Counted from the first letter of the stretch, positions 7,928 to 16,535 are shown. The stretch: 28,672 bases of DNA from Clostridia bacterium (GCA_017542695.1 JAFXWT010000107.1:1-28672), one strand, 5' to 3'. Made by a program: numbers and translations. The notes: generated by a model not told the origin, from the sequence alone.

Positions 7928-8718
7928 GCATATATATCTGCTCGCTTTTCTCCGGTTCGGGCGGAAATTGCTACGTCGTCGGCAACGGCGAGGCGAACTT
8001 TCTCGTCGACGCGGGCGTCAGCGCCCGACGGATCGAGTGCGCGCTCGGCGGCGTCGGTCTTTCTTTTGACGATATTTCGGCGATATTCATAACTCACGAG
8101 CACATCGACCACGTCAAAGGGCTTGAGATCATAGAAAAACGTCATCACATCCCCGTTTACATGACGGAGGGCACGGCGCGCGCGTTCATTTTCGACGCAA
8201 ATTCGCCGATTTTGCCGAATTTATATGCATATCGCAACAATTTCTCCGTAGAACTGCGCGGATTTACCGTAAGATCGTTTTCCGTTCCTCACGACGCGGC
8301 GCAGCCCGTCGGCTACATATTCGAAAAAGACGGCGATCGCGTCGGGATCGCAACAGACACCGGTTGCGTTACCGATGAAATGATAGAAAATCTCGTCGGA
8401 TGCCGCGCCGCGGTGATCGAAGCAAATCACGACGTGACGGCGCTCAAAATGGGTCCGTACCCGACGTATCTCAAAGAACGCATCGCGTCGGATCGCGGTC
8501 ATCTCTCAAACACAAACGCCGCACGCCTTGCAAAAATGCTTGTCGACGGCGGCGCGGAGGCGCTGATGCTCGGACACCTTTCAAAGGAAAACAACGCTCC
8601 GTCACTTGCGCTTGAAGAAGTGCGGGCGGCCATCGGAGACGACGCTCTGATCGTCGCCGCCGCGCCCGACAAGACGACGGAATTGAAAAATTTTGTCAAA
8701 ATCATTGACATATCATGA
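7924..8718 (+). CDS. walJ: WalJ/YycJ-type metallo-beta-lactamase-fold hydrolase
   Basis: The 264-residue protein carries the MBL-fold metal motif THEHIDH (HxHxDH) near residues 58-64. The pattern FLVDAG, VPHDAAQPVGY, ATDTG, EANHD, DRGHLSN and LGHLSKENN follows the WalJ/YycJ family closely. The best known member sits in the walRK operon of Bacillus and is linked to cell-wall and DNA-repair phenotypes; the exact substrate is unsettled. Here it is instead coupled to galK by a four-base ATGA overlap. No terminator is visible after its stop; the next one downstream is the riboswitch attenuator at 8941-8980, so read-through into the lysine leader is likely. Confidence 0.85.
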   Translation: MSIYICSLFSGSGGNCYVVGNGEANFLVDAGVSARRIECALGGVGLSFDDISAIFITHEHIDHVKGLEIIEKRHHIPVYMTEGTARAFIFDANSPILPNLYAYRNNFSVELRGFTVRSFSVPHDAAQPVGYIFEKDGDRVGIATDTGCVTDEMIENLVGCRAAVIEANHDVTALKMGPYPTYLKERIASDRGHLSNTNAARLAKMLVDGGAEALMLGHLSKENNAPSLALEEVRAAIGDDALIVAAAPDKTTELKNFVKIIDIS

Positions 8719-8733
8719 ATATTATGATATCAT
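8705..8733 (+). promoter_or_regulatory. Promoter of the lysine operon
   Basis: A perfect -35 TTGACA (8705-8710) and TATCAT (8728-8733) are 17 bases apart. The -35 lies inside the last codons of walJ. The expected start near 8740 is about 20 bases before the riboswitch aptamer. Confidence 0.7.
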
Positions 8734-8760
8734 ACCATCATAAAACAGAATACCAGCATA

Positions 8761-8925
8761 AAGGATAGAGGCGCGCCCTCGATGAGTACCCGTTTCCCGT
8801 GACCTGCGTCGGTCGGGATCGGAGAAAGGCACGGGCGCCGAAAGCAAAACGCGGACGCGCGCGTTTTCGCTTGGTTTGGCGGAGAATATCCGTCCGACTG
8901 TCGTTTTTACGGAGAGCTATCGAAA
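8761..8925 (+). promoter_or_regulatory. Lysine riboswitch (L-box) aptamer
   Basis: The sequence has the conserved L-box blocks in order: GATAGAGGCGCG (8764-8775), GAGTA (8784-8788), the GGAGAAAGGCACGGGCGCCG block (8821-8840), a TTTGGCGG block (8875-8882) and GGAGAGCTATC (8911-8921). P1 closes by GATAG (8764-8768) with CTATC (8917-8921). P2 pairs GCGCCC (8773-8778) with GGGCGC (8833-8838). P3 pairs AAGC and AAAACGCG (8842-8853) with CGCGTTTT and GCTT (8860-8872). Known L-boxes bind lysine and promote premature termination or block translation of lysine genes. Placement directly before dapA and an intrinsic terminator indicates transcriptional attenuation when lysine is plentiful. Confidence 0.93.
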
Positions 8926-8940
8926 ATGACACGTTTTTTG

Positions 8941-8980
8941 CGCGTTTTTCGTTGCTTTTCGTAACGAAAAACGCGTTTTT
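8941..8980 (+). terminator. L-box attenuator terminator
   Basis: CGCGTTTTTCGTT (8941-8953) pairs perfectly with AACGAAAAACGCG (8963-8975), followed by TTTTT. It starts 20 bases after P1 of the lysine aptamer and should form when lysine is bound. It is also the first visible terminator downstream of galK-walJ. The 132 bases to dapA hold a small AAAAGCG/CGCTTTT hairpin (9010-9027) and a TATAAT (9068-9073) without a recognisable -35. Confidence 0.9.
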
Positions 8981-9112
8981 GCATATTATGGCAAAACGCG
9001 CGAAACACAAAAAGCGCAGGCGCTTTTCGGGAACTCCTGCCTAATCGCCCGCAGACCGTCATATAAATATAATATCATCCCACGTCCGCTCTTGCGGAAG
9101 AAAGGATCAACC

Positions 9113-10003
9113 ATGAAAACTCCGATATTCAAAGGCGCGGCAACGGCGCTCATCACTCCTTTCCGTGATGGAAAGGTCGACAAAGAGGCGTTCACCGCCA
9201 TAATCGAGGAACAGATCGCCGCAGGCATATCCGCTCTCGTCGTATGCGGAACGACGGGCGAAGCCGCCACGATGACCGACGACGAACAGATCGACACGAT
9301 CGCCTTTGCCGTCAAGACGGCGGGAGGGCGCGTGCCGATAATCGCAGGCGCGGGAAGCAACAACACCGCGCACGCGATCGACCTTTGCAAAAGATCCGTC
9401 GCCGTCGGCGCGGACGCGCTCCTTTGCGTCACGCCGTATTACAACAAAACGTCGCAGGCGGGACTCGTTCAGATGTACACCGCGATCGCCGACAGCGTCG
9501 ACAAACCGATAATTTTATACAACGTGCCGTCGCGCACGGGTGTGAATATCGAGCCGAAAACGTATGCGTCTCTTGCCGATCACCCGAAAATCTGCGCCAT
9601 CAAGGAGGCGGGCGGGAACTTCACTAAAATCGCCGAAACGCTCGCGCTCGTCGGCGACAAAATCGCCGTTTACAGCGGTAACGACGACCAGACCGTGCCG
9701 ATGATGTCGCTCGGCGGGCTCGGAGTCATCTCCGTGCTGTCGAACGTCATTCCCGCCGAGACGGCGAAAATGTGCGAACTCTTTTTCGATGGCAAAGTCA
9801 AAGAAAGCGCGGCTCTTCAGCTGAAATACATCCCTCTGATCAACGCGCTATTCTCCGACGTGAACCCGATCCCCGTGAAAGAAGCGATGGCAATGCTCGG
9901 CAAGTGCACACCCGAAATGCGCCTGCCGCTCGTCAGAATGAGCGGTGAGAAGCGCGAGGCGCTCCGCGCGGAGCTTGAAAAAGCGGGACTTAAAACGGTA
10001 TAG
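9113..10003 (+). CDS. dapA: 4-hydroxy-tetrahydrodipicolinate synthase
   Basis: DapA condenses pyruvate with aspartate semialdehyde, the first committed step of diaminopimelate and lysine synthesis. The 296-residue TIM-barrel protein shows the Schiff-base lysine in CAIKEAGGN (Lys164) and the catalytic tyrosine in YNVPSRTG (Tyr136). It also has the substrate loop GTTGEAAT near residues 46-53. I chose the ATG at 9113 because it follows GAAAGGA and gives the normal MKTPIFKGAATAL start; an in-frame codon at 9092 would add seven residues that belong to the leader. It is the first gene of the riboswitch-controlled operon and dapB follows after 19 bases. Confidence 0.96.
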   Translation: MKTPIFKGAATALITPFRDGKVDKEAFTAIIEEQIAAGISALVVCGTTGEAATMTDDEQIDTIAFAVKTAGGRVPIIAGAGSNNTAHAIDLCKRSVAVGADALLCVTPYYNKTSQAGLVQMYTAIADSVDKPIILYNVPSRTGVNIEPKTYASLADHPKICAIKEAGGNFTKIAETLALVGDKIAVYSGNDDQTVPMMSLGGLGVISVLSNVIPAETAKMCELFFDGKVKESAALQLKYIPLINALFSDVNPIPVKEAMAMLGKCTPEMRLPLVRMSGEKREALRAELEKAGLKTV

Positions 10004-10022
10004 ATCGAAAGGAAACATAAAA

Positions 10023-10784
10023 ATGAAAGTCATCTTATGCGGCGCCCTCGGAAAAATGGGCGCGGAAGTGCTGAAACAGATAGAAGCGGCGGACGATTTT
10101 GATCTCGCCGCGGGCGTTGATCCGAGCGCCGACGGAACGGACGCGCGTATACAAAAATCGCTCGGCGGCTGCAAGTGCGGCGCCGACGTGATAATTGACT
10201 TTTCGCACCATTCGGTGACGCGCGAGCTTACTGATTTTGCCGCGCGCAAAAAGATCCCGCTCGTCGTTGCGACGACGGGGCAAACGGCAGAGGAGCTTGA
10301 AATGATCGTCGCGGCGTCGAAGTTTATCCCCGTGTTCCTCTCGGCGAATATGTCGGTAGGCGTGGCAATACTCGCCGATTTCGCGCGGTGCGCCGCCGCG
10401 CTCATGCCTGACGCGGATATCGAGATCATCGAAAAACACCACAGCGAGAAGCTCGACGCGCCGAGCGGCACCGCGTTGATGATCGCAAAAGAGATCAAAA
10501 AATCAAGGCGCGACGCCGAATTCAACCTCGGCAGGAGCGGTCACGGAAAACGCGAAAAGAACGAGATCGGAATTCACGCCGTCCGTCTCGGCGGCGTCAT
10601 CGGCGAGCACGAGGTCATCCTCGACAATGGAAGCGAAGCGATCACGCTTTCCCATTCGGCGCACAGCCGCTCGCTGTTCGCAAAAGGCGCGCTCACGGCG
10701 GCAAGATTTGTAACCGAACAGCCCGCGGGGCTTTACGATATGTATTCAATGATCGAAAAATCGAGAGGCGGTGCGGAAAAATGA
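10023..10784 (+). CDS. dapB: 4-hydroxy-tetrahydrodipicolinate reductase
   Basis: DapB reduces the DapA product to tetrahydrodipicolinate using NAD(P)H. The 253-residue protein has an N-terminal Rossmann nucleotide motif (CGALGKMG, residues 6-13), FSHHSVT, ATTGQ, and the catalytic segment EKHHSEKLDAPSGTA at 137-151. The ATG at 10023 follows AAAGGA and begins directly with the Rossmann strand; an open extension further upstream overlaps dapA and is not needed. Its TGA overlaps the ATG of dapF, so the two are coupled. Confidence 0.96.
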   Translation: MKVILCGALGKMGAEVLKQIEAADDFDLAAGVDPSADGTDARIQKSLGGCKCGADVIIDFSHHSVTRELTDFAARKKIPLVVATTGQTAEELEMIVAASKFIPVFLSANMSVGVAILADFARCAAALMPDADIEIIEKHHSEKLDAPSGTALMIAKEIKKSRRDAEFNLGRSGHGKREKNEIGIHAVRLGGVIGEHEVILDNGSEAITLSHSAHSRSLFAKGALTAARFVTEQPAGLYDMYSMIEKSRGGAEK

Positions 10785-11638
10785 AAATAAACTTTACCAA
10801 AATGCACGGCTGCGGCAACGATTATATCTACGTCAACTGCTTTGACGGCGAGCTGCCCGAACCCGAAAAAATATCGGCTGAAATGTCGCCGCGCCATTTC
10901 TCCGTCGGCTCTGACGGGCTGATAATGGTCTGCCGATCGGAGATCGCCGACGCGAAAATGAGAATGTTCAATCTCGACGGAAGCGAGGGAAAAATGTGCG
11001 GCAACGGCATCCGCTGCGTCGGAAAATTTGTGCACGATTACGGACTTTGTGACAAAACGACGCTCGATATCGAGACGAAAAGCGGCATAAAACACCTCAC
11101 CCTGCACCTCGGCGACAACGGAAAAGTCAGCTCCGTCACCGTCGATATGGGCAAAGCCGACGTCACGGCGAAAAACGTCCCCGTCGTCGCAAAAACGGAA
11201 ACAGTCGTCGACGCGCCCGTCACAGTCGGCGGTCGGGAATACAAAATAACGTGCGTTTCAATGGGAAATCCGCACGCCGTCACGTTTGTTAAAAGCACCG
11301 ACGGCATTGAGATCGAGAAGATCGGACCGCTCTTTGAGTTCGATCCGATGTTCCCGGAGCGGGTGAATACCGAATTTGCCGAGATCATCGACAAAAACAC
11401 GATAAAAATGCGCGTGTGGGAGCGCGGCAGCGGCGAAACTTACGCCTGCGGCACGGGTGCGTGCGCAACGGCCGTCGCGGCGATACTTAACGGATATTGC
11501 GGATTTGACGAAAAAATAACGGTGAAACTGATCGGCGGCGACCTCGAAATAGTCGTCTCGCGCGACATGAGCGTGATGATGACGGGCGGCGCGACGAAAG
11601 TATACGAAGGAGTTTACGAATATGAAGATAAACCTTAA
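10781..11638 (+). CDS. dapF: Diaminopimelate epimerase
   Basis: DapF interconverts LL- and meso-diaminopimelate without a cofactor, using two cysteines. Both are present in their motifs: Cys73 in GKMCGNGIRC and Cys223 in YACGTGACATA. The start MKINFTKMHGCGNDY is typical, and 285 residues is normal. It overlaps dapB by four bases and dapL by 17 bases, so the reading frames are tightly packed. Confidence 0.97.
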   Translation: MKINFTKMHGCGNDYIYVNCFDGELPEPEKISAEMSPRHFSVGSDGLIMVCRSEIADAKMRMFNLDGSEGKMCGNGIRCVGKFVHDYGLCDKTTLDIETKSGIKHLTLHLGDNGKVSSVTVDMGKADVTAKNVPVVAKTETVVDAPVTVGGREYKITCVSMGNPHAVTFVKSTDGIEIEKIGPLFEFDPMFPERVNTEFAEIIDKNTIKMRVWERGSGETYACGTGACATAVAAILNGYCGFDEKITVKLIGGDLEIVVSRDMSVMMTGGATKVYEGVYEYEDKP

Positions 11639-12803
11639 CGAAAACTACGAAAATCTGAAAAAGAACTACCTCTTTTCCGAGATAGCCAAGCGCGTCGCCC
11701 AATATTCGGCGGCGCACCCCGATAAAAAGGTCGTCAGACTCGGCATCGGCGACGTTACACTCCCGCTCACGCCGTCCGTAACGGACGCGATGACAAAAGC
11801 CGTCGCCGAGATGGGCAGGAAAGAGACTTTTCAGGGATATCCCCCGTATTACGGCTACGATTTTCTGCTCGAAGCGATATCGAAACACTACGCGCGCTAC
11901 GGAGTGACGCTCGGAACGGACGAAATTTTCGTTTCCGACGGCGCGAAGAGCGACGCGGGCAACATCACCGACATTTTCGGGAAAAACCCCGTACTCATAA
12001 CAGACCCCGTCTACCCCGTTTACTTTGACGGGAACGTCATGGCGGGCAACGATATTTCGTTCATTTCGGGGACGAAGGAAAACGGCTTTCTTCCGTCGCC
12101 AGACAGTATCAAAGCCGACGGCGCTCTGATCTACCTCTGCTCGCCGAACAATCCGACGGGCGCGGTTTACGACCGTGCGGGGCTGAAAAAATGGGTTGAC
12201 TTTGCGAAAAAAACGGGCTCGCTCATCATTTTCGACTCGGCTTACGAAGCTTACATCACGGGCGATCTGCCGCATTCGATATTTGAGATCGACGGCGCGC
12301 GCGAGTGCGCTGTCGAGATATGCTCGTTCTCGAAAACGGCGGGCTTTACGGGCGTTCGCTGCTCATGGACGGTCATCCCGCGCGAGCTCGAGTCAAACGG
12401 CACAAAGATACACGAAATGTGGGAAAGACGGCAGGCGACGAAGTTCAACGGCGTGCCGTACATAGTTCAGCGCGGCGCGGAGGCGGCGCTTTCCGACAAG
12501 GGTTTTGAGGAGTGCAAGGGTCTTGTCGGCTACTACATGGAAAACGCGAAGATTATCTCCGATCTGCTCACAAAAAAAGGAATATATTTCACGGGCGGCG
12601 TCAGCGCGCCGTACATTTGGATGAAATGCCCGAGCGGGCTTTCTTCGTGGGAGTTTTTCGACAAACTCCTTGACACCGTGCAGGTCGTCGGTACGCCCGG
12701 CGAAGGATTCGGCAAAAACGGCGAGGGATATTTCCGCCTGACGTCGTTCGGCTCACGCGAAGACACTCTCGAAGCGGTGCGCCGACTCGAAACGGTGCTG
12801 TAA
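11622..12803 (+). CDS. dapL: LL-diaminopimelate aminotransferase
   Basis: DapL converts tetrahydrodipicolinate directly to LL-diaminopimelate with glutamate as amino donor, replacing the succinylase or acetylase branches (DapD/C/E). The 393-residue class I/II PLP aminotransferase has LGIGDVTLPLTPSV, GYPPYYG, CSPNNPTGA and the PLP lysine in SFSKTAGFTGVRCSW (Lys238). The start lies inside dapF, preceded by GAAGGAG. Position between dapF and lysA agrees with the assignment, and no dapD, dapC or dapE is present in the window. Confidence 0.96.
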   Translation: MKINLNENYENLKKNYLFSEIAKRVAQYSAAHPDKKVVRLGIGDVTLPLTPSVTDAMTKAVAEMGRKETFQGYPPYYGYDFLLEAISKHYARYGVTLGTDEIFVSDGAKSDAGNITDIFGKNPVLITDPVYPVYFDGNVMAGNDISFISGTKENGFLPSPDSIKADGALIYLCSPNNPTGAVYDRAGLKKWVDFAKKTGSLIIFDSAYEAYITGDLPHSIFEIDGARECAVEICSFSKTAGFTGVRCSWTVIPRELESNGTKIHEMWERRQATKFNGVPYIVQRGAEAALSDKGFEECKGLVGYYMENAKIISDLLTKKGIYFTGGVSAPYIWMKCPSGLSSWEFFDKLLDTVQVVGTPGEGFGKNGEGYFRLTSFGSREDTLEAVRRLETVL

Positions 12804-12824
12804 TAATTCGAAAGGACGTAAAAA

Positions 12825-14132
12825 ATGAAAAATAATTTCGTTCACTCAAACGTCGCGCTTGGCGAAAACGGTCATCTTTGCTTTGCGGGTATAGACACGC
12901 TCGAACTTGCCGAAAAATACGGCACCCCCTCGCTTTTCGTCGACGAGGATCGCGTCCGCTCGCGCTGCCGCGAGTATGTTTCGGCAATGAAAACGTATTT
13001 TCCCGCCGGTTCTTTCCCGCTTTTCGCGTCGAAAGCGCTGAGCTTCAAGGAGATATACCGCGTCGTCGGTTCGGAGGGGATGGGCACCGACATAGTTTCG
13101 TCGGGCGAGCTTTACACTGCCGCTTCCGCGGGTTTTGATATGTCCCGCGCGTTTTTTCACGGAAACAACAAGACGGATTTCGATATAGAATACGCTATCA
13201 AAAACAGCATCGGCTACTTCATCGTCGACGGCGAGGAAGAACTACTCACAGTCGACGCGGCGGCGAAAGCCGCAGGCGTGACGCAGAAAATTCTGCTCCG
13301 CCTCACCCCCGGCATCGACCCGCACACGCACAAAAAGATAAGCACGGGCGGCGTCGACTCAAAATTCGGCTCGGCGATCGGCACGGGGCTTGCGGAGCGC
13401 ATCACAAAGCTCGCGCTGTCGCTTGGAAACGTCGAACTGTGCGGCTTCCATTGCCACATCGGCTCGCAGATATTCGAGACGGAGCCGTATATCGCCGCCG
13501 TCGACATAATGACGGATTTCATCGCGCAAATGAAAGAAAAATATGGCTATGAAGCAAGAATGCTCAATCTCGGCGGCGGTTTCGGCGTGCGCTATATCGA
13601 GTCCGACCCCGAAATTTCGATAACGGAAAACATCAAAGTCATCGGCGCGCGCCTTGACGAAGAGTGCAAAGCCAAAAATATCAAAGCGCCCGCCGTTTTG
13701 CTCGAACCGGGGCGAAGCATCGTCGCCGACGCGGGCATGACGCTTTACACCGTCGGTTCGGTAAAGGAGATCGAGGGCTTCAAGAACTACGTTTCGATCG
13801 ACGGAGGAATGACGGACAACCCGCGCTATACGCTTTATCAGTCGTCATATACCGTCCTGCTCGCTAACCGCGCGGGCGACAAATGCGATTTTCTCTGCAC
13901 CGTCGGCGGCAGATGCTGCGAGAGCGGCGATCTCATTCAGGAAAACGTGAAAATACCTCGTCCGCGCCGCGGCGACACGCTCGCCGTGCTCGTCACGGGC
14001 GCATACAACTACTCGATGGCGTCGAACTACAACCGTGTGACGCGCCCGCCCGTCGTGATGATAAGCGGCGGCAATACGCGGCTCGCCGTCAGGCGCGAGA
14101 GCTTCGATGACCTTATCACCTGCGACGTTTGA
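12825..14132 (+). CDS. lysA: Diaminopimelate decarboxylase
   Basis: LysA decarboxylates meso-diaminopimelate to L-lysine. The 435-residue fold-type III PLP enzyme has the PLP lysine in FASKALS (Lys70), the glycine loop LNLGGGFG, the PGRSIVADAG phosphate site, HCHIGSQ, and CCESGD with the conserved cysteine and following Glu/Asp of the active-site loop. The ATG follows AAAGGA. It is the fifth gene of the operon, and lysC follows after 16 bases. Confidence 0.95.
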   Translation: MKNNFVHSNVALGENGHLCFAGIDTLELAEKYGTPSLFVDEDRVRSRCREYVSAMKTYFPAGSFPLFASKALSFKEIYRVVGSEGMGTDIVSSGELYTAASAGFDMSRAFFHGNNKTDFDIEYAIKNSIGYFIVDGEEELLTVDAAAKAAGVTQKILLRLTPGIDPHTHKKISTGGVDSKFGSAIGTGLAERITKLALSLGNVELCGFHCHIGSQIFETEPYIAAVDIMTDFIAQMKEKYGYEARMLNLGGGFGVRYIESDPEISITENIKVIGARLDEECKAKNIKAPAVLLEPGRSIVADAGMTLYTVGSVKEIEGFKNYVSIDGGMTDNPRYTLYQSSYTVLLANRAGDKCDFLCTVGGRCCESGDLIQENVKIPRPRRGDTLAVLVTGAYNYSMASNYNRVTRPPVVMISGGNTRLAVRRESFDDLITCDV

Positions 14133-14148
14133 TCAACGGAGAAAAAAC

Positions 14149-15459
14149 ATGATAGTAACTAAATTCGGCGGATCGTCACTTGCTGACTCCGCGCAGTTTG
14201 AAAAAGTAAAAAACATCATCCAAAGCGACGCGCGGCGCACCGTCGTCGTTGTTTCCGCGCCGGGAAAGAAAAAAAGCGGCGACAACAAGATCACAGACCT
14301 GCTTTACACGCTGGGCGGCCATCTCAAATACGGCGTGCCCGACGAGACTCTGTTCGCGGCGATAAAGGATCGTCTTGTCGAAATAAAGACGGCGCTTTCG
14401 CTCGACTATGACGTCGGCGCGGAGCTTGACGAGCTCGCCTCGACGTTTGGTAAAAACACCGATCAGAGCTTCCTTGTCAGCCGCGGCGAATATTTTTCGG
14501 CAAAGCTGATGGCGAGCTTCCTCGGCTATACTTTCGTCGACGCCGCCGAAGTCATAAAATTTGATTTTGACGGAACGATCAACGAAAAAGAGAGCGCCCG
14601 CCTCATTAAATCGGCATACGACAAGTACGGAAAGATCGTCGTGCCCGGCTTTTACGGCGCGTATCCGAACGGCGACGTCAATCTCTTCTCGCGCGGCGGC
14701 TCGGACATTACGGGCGCTTATCTCGCCCGCTTCCTCGAAGCCGAAATATACGAAAACTGGACTGACGTATCGGGAATATTTACCGCCGACCCGCGCATCG
14801 TCGCGCTGCCGAAGTCCATCGCGCGCATCACGTACGAGGAACTGCGCGAGCTGTCGTACATGGGCGCAAATGTGCTGCATGAGGACAGCGTATTGCCGGT
14901 TCAGGAGGCGGGGATCGACATAAACATTCTCAACACCGAAAAGCCCGGCGACCGCGGCACGATCATCACGCGCGAAGCGGGCAGCGGCCCGTTCGTTACC
15001 GGCATCGCGGGCAAAAAGGGGTTCGTGTCGTTCAACATACACAAAAAACACATGTCGGGCGAGATCGGATTTTTGCGCAAAGTGCTTTCCGTGTTTGAAA
15101 AATACAGCGTCAGCATCGAGCACACGCCGAGCGGCATGGACGTTATAAGCGTCATTGTCGAGGAAGCGAAGCTCAAAAACACGACGTACCCGATAATTTC
15201 CGAGATCGAAACGGCGCTCGGCGCGTCGGTGACACTCGAGCGCGGGCTGTCTCTGATCGCCGTCGTCGGACGGAATATGGCGGGCAAGGTCGGAATCTGT
15301 TCGTCTATGTTCGGAATACTCGGCAAAAGCGGCGTAAATATCCGTCTTCTCGCACAAGCGCCCGACGAGCTGACTATAATCGTCGGCGTTGCCGAAGTCG
15401 ATCACGAAAAGGCGATACTCTGCCTTTACGAAGGGCTTCGAGGCGAGAATTTGTTATAG
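14149..15459 (+). CDS. lysC: Aspartate kinase
   Basis: This enzyme phosphorylates aspartate, the entry step to the lysine, threonine and methionine pathways. The product starts MIVTKFGGSSLADS, the hallmark of the amino-acid kinase fold. SRGEYFSAKLMA and FSRGGSDITGAYLA supply further active-site motifs, and the C-terminal third (about 290-436) looks like paired ACT domains. ACT domains usually give feedback inhibition by an end product; lysine is the likely effector here. The ATG at 14149 follows GGAG; an in-frame start at 14107 lies inside lysA and is not credible. I see no fused homoserine dehydrogenase. Confidence 0.94.
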   Translation: MIVTKFGGSSLADSAQFEKVKNIIQSDARRTVVVVSAPGKKKSGDNKITDLLYTLGGHLKYGVPDETLFAAIKDRLVEIKTALSLDYDVGAELDELASTFGKNTDQSFLVSRGEYFSAKLMASFLGYTFVDAAEVIKFDFDGTINEKESARLIKSAYDKYGKIVVPGFYGAYPNGDVNLFSRGGSDITGAYLARFLEAEIYENWTDVSGIFTADPRIVALPKSIARITYEELRELSYMGANVLHEDSVLPVQEAGIDINILNTEKPGDRGTIITREAGSGPFVTGIAGKKGFVSFNIHKKHMSGEIGFLRKVLSVFEKYSVSIEHTPSGMDVISVIVEEAKLKNTTYPIISEIETALGASVTLERGLSLIAVVGRNMAGKVGICSSMFGILGKSGVNIRLLAQAPDELTIIVGVAEVDHEKAILCLYEGLRGENLL

Positions 15460-15504
15460 CGCGGCGGGCTTTTTCGCATATCATGTAAGTGAAAGGGTGT
15501 TTTT

Positions 15505-16503
15505 ATGAAACAGTATAAAGTCGCCGTTCTCGGCGCAACGGGCGCCGTCGGGCGCGAAATGATAAAAGTGCTTGAAGAGCGAAACTTCCCCGTCGGCGAT
15601 CTTTTGCCGCTCGCAAGCGAAAAAAGCGCGGGAAAGACGATAAAATTCAAGGGCGAGGACGTGACCGTCGCCGCCGTCGGCGAATCGGCGTTCACAGGGT
15701 GCGACATCGTGCTCGGCGCGTCGCCGAATCCGGTCGCAAAGCAGTACGCGAAGAGCATCGTCGAGGCGGGTGCCGTGTTCGTCGACAATTCGAGCGCGTT
15801 CCGCATGGATCCCGACGTGCCGCTCGTCGTCCCCGAGATAAACCCCGAGGACGCGGCAAAGCATCACGGCATAATATCAAACCCGAACTGCTCGACGATC
15901 ATCGCGCTCGTCGCGGTGAACTCGATCAATAAGCTCTCTCCGATAACCAAAATGACCGTCTCGACGTATCAGGCGGTGTCGGGAGCGGGAGCGGGCGGCC
16001 CTATCGAGCTTGAAACCGAAATCGAGGCGCTCGCAAAGGGATCAAAAACAGAACCGAAAGTGTTCCCTTATCAAATAGCGTATAACCTCATACCGCAGAT
16101 CGGCGATTTTCTCGACAACGGCTACACGACCGAGGAAATGAAAATGCAGAACGAGGGACGGAAAATAATGCATCTGCCCGAGCTTCTCGTCGGATGCACG
16201 TGCGTGCGCGTGCCCGTCGTGAGAAGTCACTCCATTTCGATAACGCTGACAACGGAAAAGTATCTGACGGTCGAACAGGCGCAAAAAGCGATCTCGGAGG
16301 CGGCGGGCTGCCGCCTTGTCGATGAGCCGGAAAAGAAGCTCTACCCGATGCCGCTTGACACGTCCGATCAGGACCTTGTCTACGTCGGGCGCGTGCGCCG
16401 CGATATAACCGGCGGCGGTCTGTCGCTCTGGTGCTGCGGAGATCAGGTCCGCAAGGGCGCGGCGACGAACACCGTGCAGATCGCGGAACTTTTGGTCAAA
16501 TAA
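15505..16503 (+). CDS. asd: Aspartate-semialdehyde dehydrogenase
   Basis: Asd reduces aspartyl phosphate to aspartate semialdehyde, the substrate of DapA. The 332-residue protein has the NADP motif GATGAVG (10-16) and the catalytic cysteine in SNPNCSTI (Cys129). The conserved block around STYQAVSGAGAGG follows, and a histidine lies in RVPVVRSHS. It is the last gene of the operon, 45 bases after lysC, with AAAGGGTG before its ATG and a strong terminator just after the stop. Confidence 0.96.
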   Translation: MKQYKVAVLGATGAVGREMIKVLEERNFPVGDLLPLASEKSAGKTIKFKGEDVTVAAVGESAFTGCDIVLGASPNPVAKQYAKSIVEAGAVFVDNSSAFRMDPDVPLVVPEINPEDAAKHHGIISNPNCSTIIALVAVNSINKLSPITKMTVSTYQAVSGAGAGGPIELETEIEALAKGSKTEPKVFPYQIAYNLIPQIGDFLDNGYTTEEMKMQNEGRKIMHLPELLVGCTCVRVPVVRSHSISITLTTEKYLTVEQAQKAISEAAGCRLVDEPEKKLYPMPLDTSDQDLVYVGRVRRDITGGGLSLWCCGDQVRKGAATNTVQIAELLVK

Positions 16504-16509
16504 TACTTT

Positions 16510-16535
16510 GCCGCCCGCAAAGGGCGGCTTTTTAT
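16510..16535 (+). terminator. Terminator of the lysine operon
   Basis: GCCGCCC (16510-16516) pairs with GGGCGGC (16522-16528) around GCAAA, followed by five T. It overlaps the last codon of the convergent DUF421 gene. Confidence 0.9.

Noticed and set aside
9068..9073. TATAAT as a lysine-independent promoter of dapA
   Set aside because: The position 17 bases upstream reads TCGCCC, with no -35 resemblance, and AT-rich leaders often contain this hexamer by chance.
9092..9112. Earlier in-frame start for dapA
   Set aside because: The ribosome binding site GAAAGGA lies inside this extension, and family alignment supports the ATG at 9113.
14176..15405. A 409-codon minus-strand frame across lysC
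   Set aside because: lysC on the other strand has all aspartate kinase motifs. The antisense product is Arg- and Asp-rich noise from GC-rich codon use.
15460..15504. Terminator between lysC and asd
   Set aside because: A short GC-rich segment before CTTTTT has no matching downstream arm, so no stable hairpin forms; asd is taken as part of the operon.
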